A stretch of 7,575 nt of DNA from an uncultured Planctomycetaceae bacterium (GTDB taxonomy: Bacteria; Planctomycetota; Planctomycetia; Pirellulales; Pirellulaceae), in assembly GCA_937967755.1 (NCBI GenBank), contig CALBTA010000538.1, positions 1 to 7,575 on the forward strand. Reading direction: 5' to 3'. The position numbers and the translations under genes are program-made. Positions 1-5,015 of this stretch are shown here, in pieces. The notes beneath the pieces were generated by a model that was not told the DNA's origin, searched no databases, and was given only the letters and a program-made list of their open reading frames with translations. Numbering within the stretch: the first letter of the stretch is position 1; the number at the start of each line of letters is the position of its first letter.

Positions 1-61
1 CCGCTGCGCGACGACCCTGGGCTACGATGAAAAACGCCTTCGGCGTATCTACCGCTCCGTG

Positions 62-83
62 GAACAAGTCTCCAGACTTGTTC
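62..83. repeat. Perfect 9-bp hairpin with TCCA loop
   Basis: The arms GAACAAGTC (62-70) and GACTTGTTC (75-83) are perfect reverse complements around the loop TCCA (71-74). There is no following T-run, so it is not a classic intrinsic terminator. Similar hairpins with different stems and a T-x-C-A-type loop occur at 4968-4990, 4991-5011 and 7148-7169, which suggests one dispersed family of short palindromic repeats. Confidence 0.75.
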
Positions 84-205
84 GAGCCGAATCGCCACCG
101 ATAGGCAAACCGTCATGAAACGAACCACAGGGAACACAGAGAAGCACTGAGAATTGCCAGAAAGCAGCAGACGGAGTTGAATTTACCAAGGTCGACTGCG
201 AGAAT

Positions 206-212
206 CATAACG
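206..212 (+). repeat. CATAACG boundary heptamer, left copy
   Basis: CATAACG lies inside a short inverted repeat (GAGAA 200-204, TTCTC 214-218). The same heptamer sits at 1134-1140 inside GAGGC/GCCTC at the stop codon of the DUF2695 gene. The two copies bracket the AT-richer gene at about 930 bases apart, reminiscent of a cassette boundary. A seven-base match could be chance. Confidence 0.3.
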
Positions 213-367
213 TTTCTCCGTGGACAGCTACGTTGACGAATGGGGTTGAACACTGTGACAGCGTGAACCACGCACGCCCGATCACACGGCCCGAGTCAGC
301 CAACCTAACCGGCTCCGCCCCCAACCACGGACATACTTGGATTCTTTATGTCTCTCAAACCACCGCT

Positions 368-1138
368 ATGGCCAAGTTCAGCAAAGAAGAACGAAAGGCA
401 CGCGTAAAACAATGGCAAGACGCCGAGCGAACCGAACTTGTCGCGTCGATGCCGCTCTCGGCACAACAGTTGAATTCGCTTCTCGATTACCTCGACGCAA
501 ACCTCAAATCGTGCGATCACACAACCAAGCTCACTGACATCTTCCTCCATGTCGAAAAACTGGACAAAGATCTCGTGCTGCCGTGGCTTGCAGATCACGG
601 CGGGTACTGTGATTGCGAGGTACTCTGCAACCTCGATGATCTCGCCAACTCTTTCCGCCAACGGCCAACCCCGTCGAAACCAAAACCAAAAACGAAACGG
701 GCTGCCCGCGATCTAACCTCAGTCACTGGCTGGAATCTCAATGCTTTGCCACAACCATGGCGGATCGCAAATATGCACTCTGCCGACGAACCGCTAAAGA
801 TACAAATGGGGAAAAAGGGTGGCTGCACGATCACGCTCGTCGAATCACCAATGCCTCCGGGTGACCCGATGTCTGATGATTATTGGTCCGCACTCTGGTA
901 CGCTCGCACTGAACTGCCAATGAAATGGCCGATTCGTATCACTCGCGCGGCACTTGACTTGCCGAATAATCTTCAATCAACACTCGTGCAATCATCAGGT
1001 TGGATTCCGGTTTATTGTTGGATCGTCCCCGAAAATCAAGGTTGGTATCTTGAAATCCGAACCGAACTAAACCGCCAAAAAGGTGATCTTCCACAAGTCG
1101 CCGACTTGGTGTCTCAACTGCAAACATACGAGGCATAA
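368..1138 (+). CDS. DUF2695 domain-containing protein
   Basis: A 256-residue soluble protein of unknown function. The N-terminal third (about residues 25-95) matches what I know of DUF2695: a Cys-Asp-His at 49-51 (CDHTTKLTDIFL), then G-G-Y-C-D-C-E-V-L at 78-86. The Cys/His spacing could bind a metal, but this is inference. A basic Pro/Lys linker (about 99-113) joins it to a C-terminal part (about 120-256) that I do not recognise, rich in Trp and with no membrane segment. The ATG at 368 is chosen because homology-like sequence begins here. A longer frame from a TTG at 233 adds 45 residues with no domain character. No good Shine-Dalgarno precedes 368. The gene is visibly less GC-rich than the genes to its right, contains few strongly GC-ending codon runs, and converges on the glycosyltransferase gene, consistent with independent acquisition. 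DUF2695 genes are often found as scattered accessory genes; a role in polymorphic-toxin immunity is possible but not shown. Confidence 0.8.
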   Translation: MAKFSKEERKARVKQWQDAERTELVASMPLSAQQLNSLLDYLDANLKSCDHTTKLTDIFLHVEKLDKDLVLPWLADHGGYCDCEVLCNLDDLANSFRQRPTPSKPKPKTKRAARDLTSVTGWNLNALPQPWRIANMHSADEPLKIQMGKKGGCTITLVESPMPPGDPMSDDYWSALWYARTELPMKWPIRITRAALDLPNNLQSTLVQSSGWIPVYCWIVPENQGWYLEIRTELNRQKGDLPQVADLVSQLQTYEA

Positions 1139-1151
1139 CGCCTCATATGCC
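1130..1151. repeat. Two mutually exclusive small hairpins at the DUF2695 stop codon
   Basis: GAGGC (1130-1134) and GCCTC (1140-1144) form a 5-bp stem around ATAAC, which contains the stop codon TAA. The overlapping arms GGCATA (1132-1137) and TATGCC (1146-1151) form an alternative 6-bp stem. The two cannot form together. No T-run follows directly, so a terminator role is uncertain. The second copy of CATAACG is at 1134-1140. Confidence 0.45.
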
Positions 1152-1227
1152 GGTTTAGATCAGGAACTCTTAAAAAACCGTCTTGGACTACTTTTTGGGG
1201 ACTTGGAACGGTTTCCAGTTCTCTTTC

Positions 1228-2208
1228 CTACGCCGCTTTGCGCAGCAGCATCCCGGCTTCGGGTTGGAAGTTTACCAACTCCCGCACGGCGTAGTGCTGT
1301 TTGCGTTGGTTGCCGTAGTAGATGCGGGCGGAGACTTCGCCGAGCAGCCCGAGGCTGAGGAATTGAATTCCCGCCAGGGCTGAGACGAGCGAAAGCAGCA
1401 ATAGCGGGTTGCCGGTCATGTCGACCCCGCCGATTAGTTTCATGCCGGCGGTCAGCACCGCCGCGAGCATGCAGATGGCGAAACAGATCAGCCCCACGCC
1501 GCCGAACAACTTCATCGGGTGGGCGAAATAGTCGAGCATGTATTTCACCGTGACCAAATCGAGCAGCACGCGAAACGTGCGGTCGATGCCGTATTTCGTC
1601 TGGCCGGCGGTTCTTGGGAAATGGTTCGTCACCACCTCAGCACAGCGGGCACCGCGCTGGTGGGCGAGGATCGGAATGAAGCGGTGCATTTCTCCGTAGA
1701 GTTCGATCTCTTGCGCGATTTCGCGGCGCATGACTTTCAGCGTGCAACCCAGGTCGTGGATCGGAAAGCGCGTGACCTTAGAAATCAGCCAGTTGGCAAT
1801 TTGCGAAGGAATCTTGCGGTGTACCAACGCATCCTTACGGTCCTTCCGCCAGCCGTGGACCAGGTCGTAGCCTTCGTCCAGTTTGGCCAGCATCATCGGA
1901 ATATCGGCCGGGTCGTTTTGCATGTCGCCGTCGATGGTGACGATCACATCGCAGTTCGACAGATCGATGCCCGCCTGCATCGCGGCGGTTTGGCCGTAGT
2001 TGCGGCGGAACTCGACGATGCGAACTTTGGGGTCGCTGGCGGCGATCTCGCGCAGCTTTTCGCTGGTGCCATCAGTCGAGCCGTCGTTGACGAACAGAAT
2101 CTCATACGGCCGATCCAACTCGGGCAGCACCTTGTGCAACTCCCAATAGAGACGCGAGATGTTATCGCGTTCGTTGTAAACCGGGATCACGATCGAAACG
2201 CTGTTCAT
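1228..2208 (-). CDS. Family 2 glycosyltransferase, DPM1/GtrB-like, membrane-anchored
   Basis: A 326-residue inverting GT-A glycosyltransferase. Proteins of this type move a sugar from a nucleotide donor to a polyprenyl phosphate on the cytoplasmic side of the membrane, feeding cell-envelope glycan or lipid glycosylation. Visible marks: the start [22 protein letters not shown] at about 40-48, the metal-binding D-G-D at 93-95 ([10 protein letters not shown]), D-L-G-C-T-L-K-V-M at 152-160, and E-M-H-R-F-I-P at 173-179. Two predicted membrane helices, about 235-257 and 267-290, follow an F-A-H-P-M-K-L-F-G stretch, as in GtrB-type enzymes. Length is normal for this group. The ATG at 2206-2208 has a strong upstream GGAGG with a 6-base spacer. 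The gene stands alone, divergent from the oxidase-like unit. The sugar cannot be told from sequence; mannose, glucose or aminoarabinose-type donors are all possible. Confidence 0.93.
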   Translation of the reverse strand: MNSVSIVIPVYNERDNISRLYWELHKVLPELDRPYEILFVNDGSTDGTSEKLREIAASDPKVRIVEFRRNYGQTAAMQAGIDLSNCDVIVTIDGDMQNDPADIPMMLAKLDEGYDLVHGWRKDRKDALVHRKIPSQIANWLISKVTRFPIHDLGCTLKVMRREIAQEIELYGEMHRFIPILAHQRGARCAEVVTNHFPRTAGQTKYGIDRTFRVLLDLVTVKYMLDYFAHPMKLFGGVGLICFAICMLAAVLTAGMKLIGGVDMTGNPLLLLSLVSALAGIQFLSLGLLGEVSARIYYGNQRKQHYAVRELVNFQPEAGMLLRKAA

Positions 2209-2215
2209 CCTGTGC

Positions 2216-2220
2216 CTCCA
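2216..2220 (-). promoter_or_regulatory. Shine-Dalgarno of the glycosyltransferase gene
   Basis: On the minus strand GGAGG is followed by CACAGG and then ATG (2206-2208), a consensus-like site with good spacing. It fixes the start codon chosen for this gene. The oxidase-like subunit I gene on the other side of the gap has no comparable site. Confidence 0.75.
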
Positions 2221-2251
2221 TGCACCAATCGATGAGTTTCGGTTTGCGCAC

Positions 2252-2315
2252 TGAGCGGCAAGGCGCTAGCCGCCGGTAAGTTCACTGCCACCTCCGGCTC
2301 GCGCCTTGCCGCTCA
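2252..2315. repeat. 64-base palindromic element in the divergent intergenic gap
   Basis: Outer arms TGAGCGGCAAGGCGC (2252-2266) and GCGCCTTGCCGCTCA (2301-2315) are perfect 15-base reverse complements. After one mismatch (2267/2300) pairing resumes as AGCCG (2268-2272) with CGGCT (2295-2299), then after two more mismatches as GGT with ACC, leaving a 12-base loop. The element can form one long hairpin or a DNA cruciform. The GCCGCCGGT/AAGGCGC character resembles REP-like repeats I associate with planctomycete genomes, but copy number cannot be tested here. It sits between two divergent genes, so it may separate or influence their promoters. Confidence 0.8.
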
Positions 2316-2439
2316 CCCTACGAAGGAAGTCTATTCCCGCCCGTTCCTTCCCAACAACAGCAATCGCACGCGGCCGTGCTATCAACGCTGGCAAGCCGCC
2401 GATTGCCACGCGGCTATAGTCCACTAGAATCGCAAGCAA

Positions 2440-3864
2440 ATGGATCTGCCCTACTACCCCATCAACGATTTCGGCCCGCTGATGAAGGGGCTGGCGATTG
2501 GCGGATTGGGGATCATCCACGTCTTTCTCGCCCAATTCGCCATCGGCGGCGGAATGCTGCTGTGCTATTTGCAATGGCTGGCCCAAACCGGGCGTTGCCG
2601 GCAGGCCCGGGCGTTCGTCGACGGGTATTTCAAAGTGCTGGTGCTGGTCAGCTTCGTTCTGGGCGCGGTGACCGGCGTGGGCATGTGGTTCACCACCATC
2701 CAAGTCAGCCCCCGCACCATCGGCATGATGGTCGACGAGTTCCATTGGATTTGGGCGATCGAGTGGACGTTCTTTTCGCTGGAGGTCACCGCGGGGTATT
2801 GCTTCTACCGCTATGGGAAGCGGCTGAACGACTCTTCGCGAATGGCATTGCTTTCGCTTTACGCCACCGCCGCGTGGTTCAGCCTGTTTTGGATCAACGG
2901 CATCCTTTCCTGGCAACTGACGCCGGGCGGGTGGACGGAGACCGGGCACGTTTGGGCCGGGTTTTTCAACCCCAGCTTTTTTCCGTCGCTGATTTTCCGC
3001 ACAGTCACTTCGATGGCCATCGCCGCCTTCGCCGCTTGCCTGGTGATCAACCTGATGCCCGAAGGGAACCGCGAAGATCGCACGATCCTGCTGCGCAAAG
3101 CGGCCCACTTCCTGGCACCGCTAGGGCTGATGCCGCTGTTGGGCGTCTGGTATTTCGCGACAATTCCGGCCGACAGCCGGGCTTATGTGATGGGGGGCAG
3201 CGCCGCGATGACGTTGTTCATGTCGCTGGCGGTGTTGGTTTCGTTTCTGATCGGTGCGTATTCGCTGTTGGCCTTGTTGAAACGAACGATGTACATGAAC
3301 GGGGCGACTTCGCTGTTGCTGTTGGCGTTGACGCTGGTCGCCACCGCCGGCGGAGAGTTCGTTCGCGAAGGGGTCCGCAAACCCTACACGGTTCGAATGG
3401 CGCTGTACTCCAACTCGATTCGCCCCGACGAGATCGAACATTTGCGGCGCGTCGGTTCGGTGACGAACGATCCTTACCCGTTGCTCGAAGCGGAAGAACT
3501 TCCCAACGAACAGTTGCGGCTGGGGGCGAAGGTCTACCGCTTTCAATGCAGCATTTGCCACACCACCAGCGGCGTGAACGGCCTGAAAGAACTGACCCAC
3601 GCCTGGTCGCCGGAGCAGAAGCGGCTGATGATCGCGCAGTTGCAACGAACCAAACCGTTCATGCCGCCGTTTGCTGGATCGGCCGAAGAGTTGGAGGCGC
3701 TCGTGCAATATTTGCAGTGGCACGGCGAGGGCCAGCCCGACGACTGGCCCGAAACGCATGACGAAGAAGTGTTGGCGCAGATCCAACAATGGCTGGACGA
3801 GGCCGGGACGCAAGCCGGCCAGGCCCACACCGGCGACGTCGCCAACAGCGGAGGCGAGCAGTGA
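2440..3864 (+). CDS. Cytochrome bd oxidase subunit I-like protein with C-terminal cytochrome c domain
   Basis: A 474-residue membrane protein, probably the catalytic or electron-entry subunit of a non-canonical bd-family oxidase. About eight membrane helices (near 17-43, 60-85, 100-122, 137-155, 178-205, 223-241, 252-280, 288-306) are followed by a class I cytochrome c domain: C-S-I-C-H at 370-374 binds heme c and M408 (F-M-P-P-F) is the likely sixth ligand. CydA-like features: His27 in helix 1 (heme b595 His position), G-A-V-T-G-V-G-M at 75-82 (cf. G-V-A-T-G-L-T-M), Glu108 and Glu115 (cf. E99, E107), N-G at 153-154, and E-F-V-R-E-G-V-R-K-P-Y at 306-316 (cf. the GRQPW end). By eye, Arg187 replaces the heme b558 His (H186 in E. 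coli), and the helix 6-7 loop is too short for a Q-loop. E. coli CydA is about 520 residues, so the core here is much shorter. The heme c domain suggests cytochrome c-linked rather than quinol-linked electron transfer. The ATG at 2440 has no clear Shine-Dalgarno. The tail after about 430 is acidic and low-complexity. Confidence 0.8.
   Translation: MDLPYYPINDFGPLMKGLAIGGLGIIHVFLAQFAIGGGMLLCYLQWLAQTGRCRQARAFVDGYFKVLVLVSFVLGAVTGVGMWFTTIQVSPRTIGMMVDEFHWIWAIEWTFFSLEVTAGYCFYRYGKRLNDSSRMALLSLYATAAWFSLFWINGILSWQLTPGGWTETGHVWAGFFNPSFFPSLIFRTVTSMAIAAFAACLVINLMPEGNREDRTILLRKAAHFLAPLGLMPLLGVWYFATIPADSRAYVMGGSAAMTLFMSLAVLVSFLIGAYSLLALLKRTMYMNGATSLLLLALTLVATAGGEFVREGVRKPYTVRMALYSNSIRPDEIEHLRRVGSVTNDPYPLLEAEELPNEQLRLGAKVYRFQCSICHTTSGVNGLKELTHAWSPEQKRLMIAQLQRTKPFMPPFAGSAEELEALVQYLQWHGEGQPDDWPETHDEEVLAQIQQWLDEAGTQAGQAHTGDVANSGGEQ
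3850..3854 (+). promoter_or_regulatory. Shine-Dalgarno for the GTG-started second oxidase subunit
   Basis: GGAGG lies within the last codons of the upstream gene, six bases before GTG at 3861. This site decides the start of the partner gene: the longer open frame from 3789 would add 24 Arg-rich residues that are simply out-of-frame reading of the subunit I tail. The GTGA overlap implies translational coupling. Confidence 0.8.
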
Positions 3865-4943
3865 ACGCGCCGCTTCCGCTGGGGCATCCGTGGCCGACGA
3901 CGCTGTACCTGGCGTTGTACATGGTGACGCTCTCGGCCCATTTCCTGTTGATGCATTACGTGGTGGCTGGCGTTCTATACACAGCATGGTGCGCTGGCTC
4001 GCCGCGGAAGGGAGCACTCGATGGGCCGCTGGTTTCGCTGATTCGGGATTGGCTGCCATTGATGCTCGGCGGGGCCATCACCGCTGGGGTCGCGCCGCTG
4101 CTATTCGTGCAAATTCTTTATCAAAAGCATTTCTACACCGCCAACCTGTTGCTGTTTCACCGCTGGATGGCCGTGTTGCCCGTGCTGATCGCGGCGTTCT
4201 ATGCCCTCTATTTGATGAAGACGTCGCGGTTCGCGCGCTGGCCGCGGGCGGGCCGGGCGGCGCTGGCGGCCGCGACGTTGGGGTTGCTCGGGTTCATTGG
4301 CTGGTCGTGGACAGAAAATCACCTACTGAGCATTCAAGAAAACGCCTGGGTGGAACAATTCGCCGGTGAAAGTTGGTTTTACGCACATGGAACGTTGCTG
4401 CCGCGAGCGCTGTTCTGGCTGTGCAATACGGTACCGACGTTGGCCATGATGCTGGCGTGGCAACGGCGTTACCAGGAAAAAATATCCGAAGGCGACGAGG
4501 TGGAGGATTGCTCGCGGCGATTGGCGATTGTCGCTGTGGCCGGCTCAGTACTGATCATCGCCACTGCAGGTTTCTGGGCTGCGGCCATCACACCGGGCGT
4601 TCGCGAAGCGGTGACCGGATCGCCGAACGTGACGTTCGTAGTCATGTTGGCGATCGGGATGGCCGTTGAAGTCGCCGGGTGGGCGTGGGTGTTTTCGAAA
4701 CGACGGTTGCGCGGGGGTGCGCTGTTGGGTGTCTCGGTCGGCACGGGCTTACGAATCTTCAGCATCGTCGGGTTGCGCGAAGCAATCCGGCTGGCGCACA
4801 TTGATATTGCGGCGCTCTACCCGCGTCATGCCGCGGCCGCCGAAGTCGGCGGGCTAGGGTTGTTCCTACTGATCCTGGTCATCAACACGCTACTCATCGC
4901 AGCCAGCATCTGGCTCGTCCGCCGAGGGTGGCGAGAAGAGTAG
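3861..4943 (+). CDS. Polytopic membrane partner subunit of the bd-like oxidase
   Basis: A 360-residue membrane protein with about eight or nine helices (near 15-40, 62-87, 102-119, 132-150, 178-199, 221-242, 257-277, 286-303, 329-353). It has no confident named family. It starts at GTG, overlaps the preceding stop codon by four bases (GTGA) and has an ideal GGAGG, so it is certainly co-translated with subunit I and probably forms a complex with it. Its first helix aligns with subunit I without gaps: His27 in both, then H32/Q32, Y33/F33 and G37/G37. Near the end, L-R-E-A-I-R at 305-310 resembles V-R-E-G-V-R of subunit I. This suggests a distant CydA-type paralogue (a CydA'-like subunit) rather than CydB. 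Candidate heme-ligand histidines are 27, 32, 90, 100, 154 and 176. L-F-V-Q-I-L-Y-Q-K-H-F-Y-T at 81-93 is a distinctive loop. No CxxCH is present. A CydB-like or unrelated role remains possible. Confidence 0.78.
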   Translation: MNAPLPLGHPWPTTLYLALYMVTLSAHFLLMHYVVAGVLYTAWCAGSPRKGALDGPLVSLIRDWLPLMLGGAITAGVAPLLFVQILYQKHFYTANLLLFHRWMAVLPVLIAAFYALYLMKTSRFARWPRAGRAALAAATLGLLGFIGWSWTENHLLSIQENAWVEQFAGESWFYAHGTLLPRALFWLCNTVPTLAMMLAWQRRYQEKISEGDEVEDCSRRLAIVAVAGSVLIIATAGFWAAAITPGVREAVTGSPNVTFVVMLAIGMAVEVAGWAWVFSKRRLRGGALLGVSVGTGLRIFSIVGLREAIRLAHIDIAALYPRHAAAAEVGGLGLFLLILVINTLLIAASIWLVRRGWREE

Positions 4944-4967
4944 GTACATCTGCGTGAATGGGTTCGT

Positions 4968-4990
4968 ACGACGGAGTTGTACTCCGTCGT
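4968..4990. terminator. Perfect 10-bp hairpin between convergent genes (first of a pair)
   Basis: Arms ACGACGGAGT (4968-4977) and ACTCCGTCGT (4981-4990) surround TGT. It lies 24 bases after the stop of the oxidase partner gene and 25 bases before the end of the convergent gene. It could stop transcription from either side, although no T-run follows. On the minus strand the apex reads TACA, in keeping with the TCCA apex of related hairpins in this window. Confidence 0.55.
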
Positions 4991-5011
4991 GGACGCAGTG
5001 GAACTGCGTCC
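4991..5011. terminator. Perfect 9-bp hairpin between convergent genes (second of a pair)
   Basis: Arms GGACGCAGT (4991-4999) and ACTGCGTCC (5003-5011) surround GGA, directly abutting the previous hairpin with no spacer. On the minus strand the apex reads TTCCA. The two hairpins have similar size but unrelated stem sequences. Together they fill most of the 72-base convergent gap, so a bidirectional terminator or a repeat pair is likely. Confidence 0.55.
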
Positions 5012-5015
5012 TGCG

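Larger units (their letters stand above)
1..367. other. Non-coding, repeat-bearing stretch upstream of the DUF2695 gene
   Basis: I see no credible gene here. An open frame from a TTG at 233 runs into the downstream gene, but its first 45 residues look like translated spacer. The left end has a small palindrome (arms ACGCC 34-38 and GGCGT 42-46, loop TTC) followed by a stronger hairpin at 62-83. At 124-149 there is an A/C/G-rich tract of CACAG/CAC-type units. I recall tracts of this kind in planctomycete spacers, but cannot search for them here. At 200-218 a short inverted repeat (GAGAA/TTCTC) brackets CATAACG, a heptamer that recurs at the stop codon of the next gene. No promoter could be assigned with confidence. 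Confidence 0.6.

Noticed and set aside
233..367. N-terminal extension of the DUF2695 protein from TTG at 233
   Set aside because: The 45 added residues show no domain or signal character and overlap the repeat-like spacer. The domain begins after the ATG at 368.
1172..1214. Terminator formed by AAACCGT (1175-1181) and ACGGTTT (1208-1214)
   Set aside because: Only seven base pairs across a 26-base loop. The T-run in between (1192-1196) is not placed after a stem. Too weak to call.
1519..2235. Plus-strand open frame opposite the glycosyltransferase
   Set aside because: Antisense shadow of a gene with all family 2 glycosyltransferase motifs and a strong Shine-Dalgarno.
2266..3108. Long minus-strand open frame (280 residues) opposite the bd-like subunit I gene
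   Set aside because: Its product is rich in Gln, Arg, Pro and Gly without domain character. It lies antisense to a clearly coding membrane protein and is best explained by GC-rich codon usage.
2376..3761. Plus-strand open frame of 461 residues in another frame over subunit I
   Set aside because: Arg-rich, no membrane segments or motifs. The overlapping frame has CxxCH and coherent helices.
3121..4059. Minus-strand open frame of 312 residues spanning the junction of the two oxidase-like genes
   Set aside because: Low-complexity Gln/Arg-rich translation antisense to two well-supported genes with an ideal ribosome site at their overlap.
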